Of a DNA stretch of 64,000 nucleotides, positions 1 through 8,168 are shown in pieces; position 1 is the stretch's first letter; each line of letters begins with the position of its first letter. The notes under the pieces were generated by a model. It saw nothing but the letters and a program-made list of their open reading frames with translations, was not told the DNA's origin and ran no database searches. The stretch comes from Firmicutes bacterium HGW-Firmicutes-14 (lineage in GTDB: Bacteria > Bacillota > Thermincolia > Thermincolales > UBA2595): contig PHAB01000003.1 in assembly GCA_002840275.1 (NCBI GenBank), positions 226,206-290,205 on the forward strand, given 5' to 3'. Both the position numbers and the translations under genes were made by a program.

Positions 1-356
1 TTGCCATCCTGGTCCTGATTGAAGCATCAGACATTATGTTTGCTATTGATTCCATTCCGGCCATATTCTCCTTAACCACCGACCCGTTCATCGTTTACAG
101 TTCCAACATTTTTGCCATACTTGGTCTGAGGAACCTCTATTTCGTGCTTGAACGCATGCATTCCGCTTTCTGTTATGTAAAATACGGAGTTGGCCTGATC
201 CTTGTTTTCACCGGGATCAAGCTATCGGTTTTGTTCTTCCACATTGAAATTTCCCTTGTCACCTCTATTATTGTGATTGTCTCCACCCTGGCTCTCAGTA
301 TCATCATTTCAATACTGTATCCGGATAAGCGCGGCCTGGATTGTAAAATTAATTAA
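1..356 (+). CDS. TerC-family integral membrane protein, 5' truncated
   Basis: This is the C-terminal part of a polytopic membrane protein that enters from before the window; the reading frame is open from base 3. The segment begins within the TerC hallmark, an acidic membrane helix reading E-A-S-D-I-M-F-A-I-D-S-I-P-A, followed by I-L-G-L-R-N-L-Y and two more hydrophobic helices. TerC/Alx proteins are membrane proteins linked to metal (manganese) export or tellurium resistance; the acidic residues in the first helix are characteristic. Function here is inferred from family only. The ATG at 36 is internal and is not the start. The next gene follows after about 30 bases and may be co-transcribed. 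Confidence 0.85.
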   Translation, partial: AILVLIEASDIMFAIDSIPAIFSLTTDPFIVYSSNIFAILGLRNLYFVLERMHSAFCYVKYGVGLILVFTGIKLSVLFFHIEISLVTSIIVIVSTLALSIIISILYPDKRGLDCKIN

Positions 357-388
357 TCTATCCCTGATTCGGATATTCGGAGGAAAAC

Positions 389-991
389 ATGTTTTCATGG
401 CTTGAACATATTTTGAAGACCGACATCGAACAATACAGGCTGCTCGCCATTTTTATTACAATGTCCCTGGAGAGTGCTTGTATCCCTATCCCCAGTGAAA
501 TCGTCATGCCATATGCCGGTCATCTGGTAGCAAAAGGGAGCCTGGGTATGTTCGAAGCAACACTTACGGCAACAGCAGCTAACCTGACAGGCAGCTGGCT
601 GGCCTATGCCGCAGGCAGGTTCGGGGGAAGGTCATTTATTGACAGGTATGGCCGATACATCTTCTTGTCAAAAAAGCACCTGGCCATGGCCGACCGGTGG
701 TTTGCCCAAAAAGGGGAGGTTACGGTATTTTTCTCGAGAATGCTGCCTGCTGTCCGTACTTTTATCTCCCTTCCGGCCGGTATAGCAAGAATGGACATTT
801 TAAAGTTCAGCATCTATTCTTTTTTGGGGGCGCTGCCCTGGAACCTGGCCCTGGTTTACCTGGGGTACGTATTTACCGGCAATTGGGAACAGCTTCAAAA
901 CTACTTACATGAATTCAACATCGTAGTCTTTGCCGTAATCGGGCTGTTGGTCATATCGTACCTGGTATGGAAAAAGTTCAGGAAGACTTAG
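389..991 (+). CDS. DedA-family membrane protein (VTT/SNARE-associated domain)
   Basis: A 200-residue polytopic membrane protein of the DedA family. Visible family features are the N-terminal S-A-C-I-P-I-P-S-E-I-V-M-P segment, the G-x-x-x-G-x-x-x-x-Y-x-x-G-R-x-G-G block near residue 75, and the F-x-x-R-x-x-P-x-x-R-x-x-x-x-x-x-A-G block near residue 115, with hydrophobic helices at both ends. DedA proteins are thought to move lipid carriers such as undecaprenyl phosphate across the membrane or to maintain membrane homeostasis. The ATG at 389 has GGAGG eight bases upstream. The length is normal for the family. It follows the TerC fragment closely and ends at a strong terminator. Confidence 0.92.
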   Translation: MFSWLEHILKTDIEQYRLLAIFITMSLESACIPIPSEIVMPYAGHLVAKGSLGMFEATLTATAANLTGSWLAYAAGRFGGRSFIDRYGRYIFLSKKHLAMADRWFAQKGEVTVFFSRMLPAVRTFISLPAGIARMDILKFSIYSFLGALPWNLALVYLGYVFTGNWEQLQNYLHEFNIVVFAVIGLLVISYLVWKKFRKT

Positions 992-997
992 ATAGCA

Positions 998-1029
998 AAA
1001 GCCGCCCTATTGAAAATAGCTGCGGCTTT
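998..1029. terminator. bidirectional intrinsic terminator
   Basis: A perfect 8-bp stem (AAAGCCGC/GCGGCTTT) continues inward into a second small stem (CTATT/AATAG). It sits between the stop of the DedA gene on + and the stop of the DUF3243 gene on -. T-rich bases follow on the + side and, read in reverse, on the - side, so it can serve both convergent genes. Confidence 0.8.
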
Positions 1030-1041
1030 CGCTTTACCGGA

Positions 1042-1311
1042 TTAAAGGTTCTTCTTAGCCAGTTTTACCATACAGTTGGCAATAATCTTTTGCTCCTCAG
1101 GGCTTGCCACCTCCCATAATTCCTTAATGGCCCTGTTTTCAGCCAGGTCAGCAGGCACGTTATTGGTCAGGTAGTTACCGAACTGAGCGGCAAAGTTAGA
1201 AATAGTGTCCTGGGAAATACCCAGTTCTTCTGCAAACTCAACCGCTACCCCCAGGGAGTGTTTCCATCCCTTCCAGCTGGAAAGATCCATCCTTTGAACA
1301 ATCTCGTTCAA
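1042..1311 (-). CDS. DUF3243 family protein
   Basis: A small soluble protein of about 89 residues. It resembles DUF3243 proteins such as Bacillus YmfJ: a W-K-x-W-K-x-x-L-G-x-A-V-x-x-A-x-x-x-G-x-S segment, then D-T-I-S-N-x-A-x-x-x-G-x-Y-L, and a C-terminal E-L-W-E-V-A-S-x-E-E-Q-x-x-I-A-N-C-M-V-K-L. No biochemical role is established for the family. I place the start at a TTG at 1311 because AAGGAGA lies nine bases before it; the longer reading from a GTG at 1350 has no ribosome-binding site. It is convergent with the DedA gene and shares its terminator. Confidence 0.8.
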   Translation of the reverse strand: MNEIVQRMDLSSWKGWKHSLGVAVEFAEELGISQDTISNFAAQFGNYLTNNVPADLAENRAIKELWEVASPEEQKIIANCMVKLAKKNL

Positions 1312-1420
1312 TAAATCCACTCTCCTTATTATAAAATTACATTCTGTCACAGAATAGTATTAGCCGGGTACAAAAAAATATAAGCCCTGTTAAAGGAAAT
1401 GTGTTAAAGGAGCTGGTAAT

Positions 1421-1645
1421 ATGGAAGGTTTCACAAAAATAGCTGTCCTGGAAAACGAGATTGAAGCACAACTTTTGGGGTCGATTCTTAAGGAACGGGA
1501 GATACCTCATGGAATCAGGTCATATTATGACCTTGCCTATGACGGTATTTTTCAGATGCACAAAGGCTGGGGGGCCATTTATGCCCCTGAGGAATTCAGT
1601 AAAGATATCATTGAGGTCCTTGAGGAAGTTCGTAAAAATATATGA
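1421..1645 (+). CDS. small DUF2007-like protein, hypothetical
   Basis: A 74-residue acidic protein with AAGGAG seven bases before its ATG. The arrangement (short beta strand T-K-I-A-V-L, an E-A-Q-L-L-x-S-I-L-x-x-x-x-I-P helix, then a strand W-G-A-I-Y-A-P and a final helix) resembles the small DUF2007 'putative signal-transducing' fold, but the assignment is tentative. It has no signal peptide or membrane segment. It is a single-gene unit, bounded downstream by a shared terminator. Confidence 0.6.
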   Translation: MEGFTKIAVLENEIEAQLLGSILKEREIPHGIRSYYDLAYDGIFQMHKGWGAIYAPEEFSKDIIEVLEEVRKNI

Positions 1646-1665
1646 TTTGTTTTTTGACGAAAAGT

Positions 1666-1695
1666 AATGGCGGGTGCCGGGGACCCGCCATTTCT
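1666..1695. terminator. bidirectional intrinsic terminator
   Basis: Perfect 10-bp inverted repeat AATGGCGGGT/ACCCGCCATT with a 7-base loop, placed between the stop of the small + gene and the stop of the LysM gene on the - strand. T-rich sequence lies on the - side (ACTTTTCG read in reverse) and TTTCTCT on the + side. Confidence 0.8.
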
Positions 1696-1709
1696 CTGCC
1701 GCTTACCTG

Positions 1710-2432
1710 TTAAAAAAACATCTGGGTCATCATTCCGGGTATACAGATTACCTGGCCGATACGCAGGGCATTCGGGTTTACTCCCGGGTTTGCTGCTATT
1801 ATTGCTGCCACAGTGGTGTTAAACCTGTTGGCAAGGTTGAAGAAGGTATCTCCGGCTCTGATGGTATATGGTGTCGTCCCGGCCGGGCAGACAGGAGGTG
1901 CAGCAACAGGTATGCAGATCACCTGGCCAACCAGCAGGGCATTGGGATTAACTCCCGGATTTGCGGCAGCTATTGCTGCCACAGTAGTGTTAAACCTGAT
2001 GGCAAGGTTGAAGAAGGTATCTCCGGCTCTGATTGTATAAGGTGTCGTCCCGGTCGGACAGGTGACCGGCGGGACTGCGACAGGAATACAAATTACCTGT
2101 CCGGGGATAAGGTTTTCCGGGTCGATACCCGGATTGGCCTCCAGAAGGTCATCAAGGGACACATTAAAAAACCTGGCCAGGGCAAAAAGGGTGTCTCCGG
2201 GCTGAATCGTGTAAAAATTCCCCTCAGGGCACGGGGGGAATATCGGCTGCCTGGGGACACAGATTACCTGTCCAATTTGCAGAAAATTCGGGTCAACACC
2301 GGGGTTTGCCGAAATAAGCGCCGGTACGGTGGTATTGAACCGTCTCGCAATACTAAAGTAAGTGTCTCCGGCTCTAATAGTGTATGGCACAGTATTTGGG
2401 GGACACTGCTGCCTGTAGCCGTAAAAATACAT
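1710..2432 (-). CDS. protein of four LysM domains
   Basis: A 240-residue protein made almost entirely of four LysM repeats, at residues of about 15-60, 72-117, 130-175 and 188-233. Each has the Y-T-I-x-A-G-D-T-x-x-x-L-A-x-x-F-N-T-T motif and ends G-Q-V-I-C-I-P. LysM domains bind N-acetylglucosamine polymers such as peptidoglycan. There is no signal peptide or catalytic domain, a pattern seen in spore-coat or inner-spore LysM proteins (inference). Cysteines recur at the end of each repeat. Repeats 3 and 4 are nearly identical in DNA, so the gene probably grew by duplication. An AAAGGTG site lies eight bases before the ATG. Confidence 0.88.
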   Translation of the reverse strand: MYFYGYRQQCPPNTVPYTIRAGDTYFSIARRFNTTVPALISANPGVDPNFLQIGQVICVPRQPIFPPCPEGNFYTIQPGDTLFALARFFNVSLDDLLEANPGIDPENLIPGQVICIPVAVPPVTCPTGTTPYTIRAGDTFFNLAIRFNTTVAAIAAANPGVNPNALLVGQVICIPVAAPPVCPAGTTPYTIRAGDTFFNLANRFNTTVAAIIAANPGVNPNALRIGQVICIPGMMTQMFF

Positions 2433-2602
2433 TTTATCACACCTTTCTCAATGAGGTTTTGTTCAACAGAAATGGTCAACAAGCTGCTAAACTTTATGTC
2501 AATACAGTATATTCAGGAAAATATAATTTGTTAGGGGTTTTAGCATAAAACATCACCTGCCCACAAAAAATATTTTTAAATTGACGCAGGGAGGTTGTTT
2601 TT

Positions 2603-3862
2603 TTGCGCAGCTACAGGGATATTGACACATGGAAAGACGTGGAACCTGACCAATGGAATGACTGGCACTGGCAGGTGGCCAACCGTATCACCGGCACAGT
2701 GCAGCTGAAAAGAGTCGTAAACCTCACACCCGAAGAAGAAAGCGGTATAAATAACTGCCTGGAGACCCTAAGAATGGCAATAACCCCATATTATGCCCTG
2801 TTAATGGATCCGGACAATCCGGAATGCCCTGTCCGCAAACAGGCCATTCCTGTTACCTGGGAACTGGATGAAAGCCCCTGTGACCTGGAAGACCCGCTCC
2901 TGGAAGATACCGATTCACCTGTGCCGGGGCTTACCCACCGCTATCCTGACAGGGTTTTGTTCCTGATTACAGACCAGTGTTCCATGTATTGCCGTCACTG
3001 TACCAGGCGGCGCCTGGCAGGCACCACTGACAAGTCTATGCCGGGAGATATCATCGAAAATGCCCTGGAATATATCAAAAACACGGCTGGTATAAGGGAT
3101 GTGCTTATTTCCGGCGGAGACAGCCTCCTTACAGAAAACGACAGGCTTGAGTACCTGCTGACAAGACTGCATAATATTCCCCATGTGGAAATAATCAGGT
3201 TTGGGACAAGGACCCCGGTTGTATTGCCGCAAAGGATAACCGATGATTTGTGCAGTCTCTTGCGCCGGTTCCATCCGATCTATGTAAATACCCATTTCAA
3301 CCACCCGCAGGAAATCACCCCGGAAGCCGAACGAGCCTGTGCTATGCTTGCAGATGCAGGAATTCCCCTGGGCAACCAGACAGTCCTGTTAAAAGGGATT
3401 AATGACTGTCCGTACATCATCAGGAAACTGGTCCATATGCTCCTAAAAATAAGGGTCCGCCCTTATTACCTTTACCAGTGCGACCTTTCGGAAGGGTTGG
3501 AACACCTGCGCACATCGGTGGCCAAAGGCATAGAAATAATTGAATTTCTTCGGGGTCATACCTCCGGGCTGGCAGTACCCACATATGTCGTGGATGCTCC
3601 CGGGGGCGGGGGTAAAATTCCCGTATCACCCCAGTACCTTATTTCCATGTCAGATGAAAAAGTAATCCTGAGAAATTATGAAGGGGTTATCAGTGCATAT
3701 ACTGAACCCGCCGACAGGTCCGGCAAATGCCTGGAATGCGGTTTATGTGAAGATCAGCCGGTCTTCAGGACCGGCCTGCAAAAACTGTTTTCCAACAGGA
3801 AGGTCAGCCTGGTACCCAAGGGGAACATCAGGGAACAGAGGAGAGAAAACTACATTCAATAG
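2603..3862 (+). CDS. ablA: L-lysine 2,3-aminomutase (radical SAM, PLP)
   Basis: Catalyses conversion of L-lysine to beta-lysine with a 4Fe-4S cluster, S-adenosylmethionine and pyridoxal phosphate. The radical SAM motif C-S-M-Y-C-R-H-C is near residue 130, S-G-G-D follows near residue 170, and the PLP-lysine region D-A-P-G-G-G-G-K is near residue 335. The C-terminal C-L-E-C-G-L-C resembles the zinc site of the enzyme. Its 419 residues match the family. The TTG start is supported by GGGAGG about eight bases upstream. The next gene is ablB, so the pair makes N-epsilon-acetyl-beta-lysine, an osmolyte of methanogens and some anaerobic Bacillota. Use in lysine degradation is less likely given ablB. 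Confidence 0.93.
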   Translation: MRSYRDIDTWKDVEPDQWNDWHWQVANRITGTVQLKRVVNLTPEEESGINNCLETLRMAITPYYALLMDPDNPECPVRKQAIPVTWELDESPCDLEDPLLEDTDSPVPGLTHRYPDRVLFLITDQCSMYCRHCTRRRLAGTTDKSMPGDIIENALEYIKNTAGIRDVLISGGDSLLTENDRLEYLLTRLHNIPHVEIIRFGTRTPVVLPQRITDDLCSLLRRFHPIYVNTHFNHPQEITPEAERACAMLADAGIPLGNQTVLLKGINDCPYIIRKLVHMLLKIRVRPYYLYQCDLSEGLEHLRTSVAKGIEIIEFLRGHTSGLAVPTYVVDAPGGGGKIPVSPQYLISMSDEKVILRNYEGVISAYTEPADRSGKCLECGLCEDQPVFRTGLQKLFSNRKVSLVPKGNIREQRRENYIQ

Positions 3863-3876
3863 GAGTTGTATATGGG

Positions 3877-4731
3877 ATGACATATACCAAAGAAAAGGAT
3901 GACTTTTCAGTCAAGGTTTTTATAGACTGCACAAATGAAAGAATTAAGGTGCTGGACTATAAGGGCCCGTCCATACCTTTCCTGGCTGACTACCTAAATT
4001 ACCTGGCACAGGAAAACGGGTTTGGGAAGATAGTCCTGGTAGCCAGGGAAGGGGACTGGGATAATTTTATTTCCCGGGGTTACATCCTTGAGGGTTTCAT
4101 AAAAAATTACTTCAGGGGAGAAAACGGCTACTGTCTTTCAAGGTTTTTCGGCATGGAACGCAGAATCAGCCCGGCGATAGAAGAGGAAGATGAAATATTA
4201 CAAAAGATTCTGGCCCATCCGGTAAACTCGTCTTTGAAGGAAATTCACCGCGATTACCGCCTGCGGCAGGGGACCGCCGAAGATATTCCAATGCTTGTGG
4301 ACCTTTTTACATCGGTGTTTCCCAGTTACCCCACACCCCTGAACAGACCGGAATACCTGGAGCAGGTAATTGGTGAAAAGGCGTATTTTATGGTGATTGA
4401 ACACCATGGCAGGATAATCAGCGCCGCTTCCGGTGAAATCAACCACGACCACCTGGCAGCAGAAATAACCGATTGTGCAACCCTTCCGAATTACAGGGGC
4501 CAGGGGTTGATGTCCTATCTTGTACAGGCCCTTGAGAAAGAACTCGGAGATATGCATATCCGGACTTTTTATTCCCTGTCCAGGGCCAGGTCCTATGGAA
4601 TTAACCTTGTTTTTCACCGCCTGGGATATGTGTTCTCAGGACGTTTGATAAATAACTGTGACATCATGGGACAATTTGAGGACATGAACCTATGGGTAAA
4701 ACCGGCAGAAGAAAATAAACATTTTCATTAA
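3877..4731 (+). CDS. ablB: beta-lysine N6-acetyltransferase
   Basis: A GNAT acetyltransferase of 284 residues that acetylates beta-lysine from acetyl-CoA to give N-epsilon-acetyl-beta-lysine. The N-terminal half is the AblB-specific part. The GNAT domain begins near residue 128 (Y-R-L-R-Q-G-T-A-E-D-I-P) and contains the acetyl-CoA loop at L-P-N-Y-R-G-Q-G-L-M-S-Y-L. It lies 14 bases after ablA, with AGGAG 11 bases before the ATG. A short two-codon ATG reading at 3872 is not the start. Linkage to ablA makes the assignment firm. Confidence 0.92.
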   Translation: MTYTKEKDDFSVKVFIDCTNERIKVLDYKGPSIPFLADYLNYLAQENGFGKIVLVAREGDWDNFISRGYILEGFIKNYFRGENGYCLSRFFGMERRISPAIEEEDEILQKILAHPVNSSLKEIHRDYRLRQGTAEDIPMLVDLFTSVFPSYPTPLNRPEYLEQVIGEKAYFMVIEHHGRIISAASGEINHDHLAAEITDCATLPNYRGQGLMSYLVQALEKELGDMHIRTFYSLSRARSYGINLVFHRLGYVFSGRLINNCDIMGQFEDMNLWVKPAEENKHFH

Positions 4732-4847
4732 TTTTTTGCTCAAATTTGAAGGGTTTTTTTATAAATTATATAATCTTTATACCAGGCTTTGTAATCAGAG
4801 CCGGATTGTATATTCAACTTATTATTTCAACGGGGGGAAAGAATTTA

Positions 4848-6014
4848 ATGAAGAAAAAACTGGCATTTTTTCTGGCGGTACTCATGGTCTTCACAATCCT
4901 TGCCGGCTGCACTTCCGGGACTGATACCGGAACCAAAACAGGGACAGGGGCTGAACAGCCAAATGACGGAGAAAAGCCGCCCGCTGTGGAAGATAACAAG
5001 GTGCGCGTTGCATATGTGGCCATGACTAACGGCTCTGCCCAGGTATTTATAAACCAGAAATACAATATCTTCTCCGAGCAGCTTGGTACCCTTGGCAAAG
5101 AGGTTGAGTACATTGCAGCTCACGGTCTCCAGGAAGTATACCCTCTGCTGGACAAAGAAGAAGGTGCCCCGGACTTTATGTATTTACCCCACACGGCATT
5201 TTCCACTTATAATACCAAGAAATCAAAGTACGGCGGAAGTGAAAAATACATGCTAATCGCTGCCAGTGTCAACTCCAATGATATCAATCTGGTAACCAGG
5301 CCGGAAATCAAGTCTCTAAAGGACCTTGACGGTAAAAAGGTGGGGATTGCCAACCTCAGATATGCCGATGATTACCAGCTCAACAAAGTCCTGTCTGCGG
5401 TGGGGCTCAAGACAAGCACCTACGGCGGGACTGTGGAAATTGTCTGGGACAATATCGTAAGTGACCTTTGGAATAATTACGGAGAAGGTAAGTATGCGGC
5501 TATCGTTAATTTTGACAATGCCAATAACCTGCCCAAGGCCAAGTCCATGGTCCCCGGCAGCAAGGTATACAGCCTCAACCCGGATGGGCTTTTCGGCAGG
5601 GTCCAGCCCAGGCTCTGGCTGGTTGCCAAAAAGGAACTGGTCAGGGACAATCCCGAACTTGTCAAAGCATTCCTTAAAGGGCATATCCTCTCCACTGAGA
5701 AGGCAATTGAAAAGATTCATGAATTACCTGAAATAAACAGAGAACTAAGGATGGCCTGGTTCGAGGGCAAGGGTGTTCAACAGGAAGTGATTGACAAGGA
5801 AAACGAACTGGAGATCTTCAGAGAGTCCTGGAATGAAGCAGAAATCAGCTATGACCCCAACATGGATTACATAAAAGGCTTGTTTGATTACATGGTTAAA
5901 GAAGGGCATTTCTCTTATAAAACCCTGGATGAATTTGCTTCAGTCGAACTGCTGAATGAGGTTTTACAGGAAATGGGCAAACCCCCGGTAAAACAGGAGG
6001 TCTGGAATGAATAA
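4848..6014 (+). CDS. ABC-type substrate-binding lipoprotein (PhnD/SsuA-like)
   Basis: A secreted lipoprotein of 388 residues: a basic start, a hydrophobic core and the lipobox L-A-G-C at about residues 18-21, then a T/G-rich linker. The rest is a periplasmic-binding-protein type 2 fold: V-R-V-A-Y-V-A-M-T at the start, D-F-M-Y-L-P-H-T-A-F near residue 105, and S-L-K-D-L-D-G-K-K-V-G-I-A near residue 150, the pattern of PhnD/SsuA/NMT1-type proteins. The ligand is unknown; no permease or ATPase gene is adjacent. I choose the ATG at 4848 because GGGGGAAAG precedes it and the signal peptide starts there; an upstream ATG at 4746 would add an unlikely leader. It overlaps the next gene by 8 bases. Confidence 0.85.
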   Translation: MKKKLAFFLAVLMVFTILAGCTSGTDTGTKTGTGAEQPNDGEKPPAVEDNKVRVAYVAMTNGSAQVFINQKYNIFSEQLGTLGKEVEYIAAHGLQEVYPLLDKEEGAPDFMYLPHTAFSTYNTKKSKYGGSEKYMLIAASVNSNDINLVTRPEIKSLKDLDGKKVGIANLRYADDYQLNKVLSAVGLKTSTYGGTVEIVWDNIVSDLWNNYGEGKYAAIVNFDNANNLPKAKSMVPGSKVYSLNPDGLFGRVQPRLWLVAKKELVRDNPELVKAFLKGHILSTEKAIEKIHELPEINRELRMAWFEGKGVQQEVIDKENELEIFRESWNEAEISYDPNMDYIKGLFDYMVKEGHFSYKTLDEFASVELLNEVLQEMGKPPVKQEVWNE

Positions 6015-6291
6015 ATATTCCCAAATACTTATTATTAATTTCGTTATTATCAACGTAATTGCAGCCCTGTTTAATTCAATTTTTGCCTCCAACAGCATTG
6101 TACTGGGATTGCCGGTGATAATGGCGGTCACTCTGGGGGTTGTTGTTTCAATTGGCAGATCACTGATAAACTTAAACCCAGGCGCCAGAAAAACGGTCAC
6201 AATCTTCGCTATTCCCGGGTTCTTAATCCTGATGATTATTAATACCCTCGTGGCCAATGGCACCGCCAATGTTGTCAGGAAATTATTCTAG
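6007..6291 (+). CDS. small hydrophobic membrane protein, unknown function
   Basis: A 94-residue protein with three predicted membrane helices (residues of about 5-27, 31-50 and 63-84). It overlaps the end of the substrate-binding lipoprotein gene by 8 bases, and CAGGAGG stands before its ATG, so the two are translationally coupled. I do not recognise a family. It is too small to be a normal ABC permease. A terminator follows at once. Confidence 0.7.
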   Translation: MNKYSQILIINFVIINVIAALFNSIFASNSIVLGLPVIMAVTLGVVVSIGRSLINLNPGARKTVTIFAIPGFLILMIINTLVANGTANVVRKLF

Positions 6292-6314
6292 TTTCTAAAG
6301 CAGCCGATGCAAGC

Positions 6315-6347
6315 AAGCGGATACCCTGAATCCGCTTATTTCTTTTT
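6315..6347 (+). terminator. intrinsic terminator
   Basis: AAGCGGAT/ATCCGCTT 8-bp perfect stem with a 7-base loop, followed by ATTTCTTTTT. It ends the lipoprotein/membrane-protein pair. It lies only 17 bases before the protease start, so it could also act as a leader element of that gene. Confidence 0.8.
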
Positions 6348-6363
6348 GGAGGGGTAACTGTTT

Positions 6364-7245
6364 ATGGCAAACGATAATGAATACTGGAAAACTCCCCTGA
6401 CTCCTGGACAAAAAAAAGAACTTGACCTGGATCTCATTGAAGAAATTGACAGGAAAACCGGGGATGATGACCACCGAAACAGTGACTATCAGGATACAGT
6501 AACCCAAATGAGAGAATTCAGACAGATGATGTTAAGAATGATAGGTTTCTTAACAGTCCTGGCCTTCATTTTTCTGGCTTTAAACAACTGGACCAGGCTG
6601 GTGAACATGCCATCCCTTGATTTCCTTATGAAATCCCTGGAAATCACCCAGGACCCGGCAATCCGGGAGCTGCAGCATGGGGTGGCCGCGGTCAGCGCCG
6701 GCGGTCAAAGGGGTACAGGATTTAACATTCACCCTGATGGAATGATAATTACAAACTACCATATTGTCAGGGAAACCCCGGATGTGTTTGTCACCTTTTC
6801 TGACGGGCCGCCATACCGGGGAAAAGAAATCTTCCGCTATCCCGAATCCGACCTGGCAGTCGTAAAACTCGAGGGCAGTGATTTGCCGGTCCTGACCCTG
6901 GAAAAAAGACCTGAAACCCAACCCGGGGATGAGGTTGTAATAATCGGCAACCCGCTCGGATTTCCCCAGGTGGCAAGTACAGGTGAGATAATAGGGAAAA
7001 CCAGAATTCGGGGATGGGACAACCCGGTTCTTATGATCAGGGGTCCTGTCCATAAAGGGAACAGCGGCAGTCCTGTATTCAATTCAGAAGGGAAGGTGAT
7101 TGCCGTAATATTTGCAACTCTTTCCCAGGAAAGGCTGTCCAGGGAAGAAAGGAATCAGGACCCCATCGGTCTGGCTGTGCCTGTGGAATCCATTCTGGAT
7201 TATACAGAAGCTAAGGTTGATGAAGACACATCGCCGGAGAATTAG
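6364..7245 (+). CDS. membrane-anchored HtrA-like serine protease without PDZ domain
   Basis: A 293-residue S1C-type (DegP/HtrA) protease. It has a cytoplasmic N-terminus of about 55 residues, one membrane helix (about 57-77), then a trypsin-like domain outside the cell. The catalytic triad is visible as His133 (N-Y-H-I-V), Asp163 (E-S-D-L-A-V-V) and Ser234 (G-N-S-G-S-P). HtrA proteins degrade or refold damaged exported proteins. Most have one or two PDZ domains after the protease; this one stops just after it, with only about 25 more residues. TTGGAGGGG precedes the ATG. Confidence 0.88.
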   Translation: MANDNEYWKTPLTPGQKKELDLDLIEEIDRKTGDDDHRNSDYQDTVTQMREFRQMMLRMIGFLTVLAFIFLALNNWTRLVNMPSLDFLMKSLEITQDPAIRELQHGVAAVSAGGQRGTGFNIHPDGMIITNYHIVRETPDVFVTFSDGPPYRGKEIFRYPESDLAVVKLEGSDLPVLTLEKRPETQPGDEVVIIGNPLGFPQVASTGEIIGKTRIRGWDNPVLMIRGPVHKGNSGSPVFNSEGKVIAVIFATLSQERLSREERNQDPIGLAVPVESILDYTEAKVDEDTSPEN

Positions 7246-7355
7246 AAATGTAAATAATTTGTAAACATTCATTTGGGTCGGACACCTTATTTTCCTTCGT
7301 CCCGAATTATGTAGTTATATGATAAAGGTTTCCTACAAACAAGGAGGCGCTGAGA

Positions 7356-8000
7356 TTGAACAATCTAAAGAAGAAATTTATCATGCTGCCGGTTATGTTG
7401 CTGTTTTTGTCCCTGAATGCATTACCACTCATGGCAAACCGTTCTTTTTCAGACCTCAGAACAAACCACTGGTCATTCAGTGTGGTCACTGAATTGGCAG
7501 ATATGGGTTACATAAAAGGATATCCTGATGGCACCTTTAAACCCGGAGGAAACATAACCAGGGCTGAATTCATTGCTGTGATGAACAAACTGGTTTCTGA
7601 TTTGTACCCGGACGGGACTGAAGCTGACAACAAATGGCTGCTCACAGATATCAGTCCCAACCACTGGGCATATAATGCAGCTGACAGTGTGTTAAGCCAC
7701 ATGACCAAGGAAGATGTAAAAAACATATTTGGAAGCAAATTTTCCCCTGACAGGAAAACTACCAGGGAGGAAGTAGTGGCAGTCATTCACGCTATAATCA
7801 GGCACCACGCCGATTTTTCCGGTATTGACCTGTCCAAAAACAGGTTTTCCGATATCAGTGACGCGAGATTCAGGGAAAGCATCAACCTCTGTGTTGAACA
7901 GGGCATAATATCAGGTTATCCTGACGGCACATTTAAACCCGGAGGAAACATAACAAGAGCGGAGATAGCAGCCATCCTGGTCAAAGTGGCTCGCGGGTAA
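7356..8000 (+). CDS. exported protein of three S-layer homology (SLH) domains
   Basis: A signal peptide (about residues 1-28, basic start then L-P-V-M-L-L-F-L) is followed by three SLH repeats at about 32-85, 92-150 and 160-212. Repeats 1 and 3 share G-Y-P-D-G-T-F-K-P-G-G-N-I-T-R-A-E. SLH domains bind pyruvylated wall polymers and fix proteins to the cell surface. There is no other domain, so it may be a minor wall-surface protein. The start is TTG at 7356, with AAGGAGG eight bases before it. A hairpin follows the stop. Confidence 0.88.
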   Translation: MNNLKKKFIMLPVMLLFLSLNALPLMANRSFSDLRTNHWSFSVVTELADMGYIKGYPDGTFKPGGNITRAEFIAVMNKLVSDLYPDGTEADNKWLLTDISPNHWAYNAADSVLSHMTKEDVKNIFGSKFSPDRKTTREEVVAVIHAIIRHHADFSGIDLSKNRFSDISDARFRESINLCVEQGIISGYPDGTFKPGGNITRAEIAAILVKVARG

Positions 8001-8010
8001 ATATATTTTT

Positions 8011-8040
8011 GAAGGAGGCGCCTCCTGGGGCGCCTCCTTC
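8011..8040 (+). terminator. strong hairpin after the SLH gene
   Basis: Perfect 10-bp inverted repeat GAAGGAGGCG/CGCCTCCTTC with a 10-base loop, 10 bases after the SLH stop codon. The downstream T tract is weak, so it may act as a terminator, an mRNA-stabilising hairpin, or both. Confidence 0.6.
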
Positions 8041-8168
8041 AGGTACAATTTACCATAAAATATTTCTGGATAAAAAAGAGTGATTCGGCATATTTTGTCG
8101 AATTTTTTTTATTAAGTATTTTGGGTGTCCTGATTCATTCATTATTAAATACCGGAGGGGGAAACACA

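Noticed and set aside
1710..2432. Open frame on + strand opposite the LysM gene (1674-2534)
   Set aside because: It is a shadow of LysM repeats; the - strand reading has four clear LysM domains and a ribosome site.
4746..4847. N-terminal extension of the PhnD/SsuA-like lipoprotein
   Set aside because: It would put hydrophobic leader sequence before a complete lipoprotein signal; the ribosome site fits ATG 4848.
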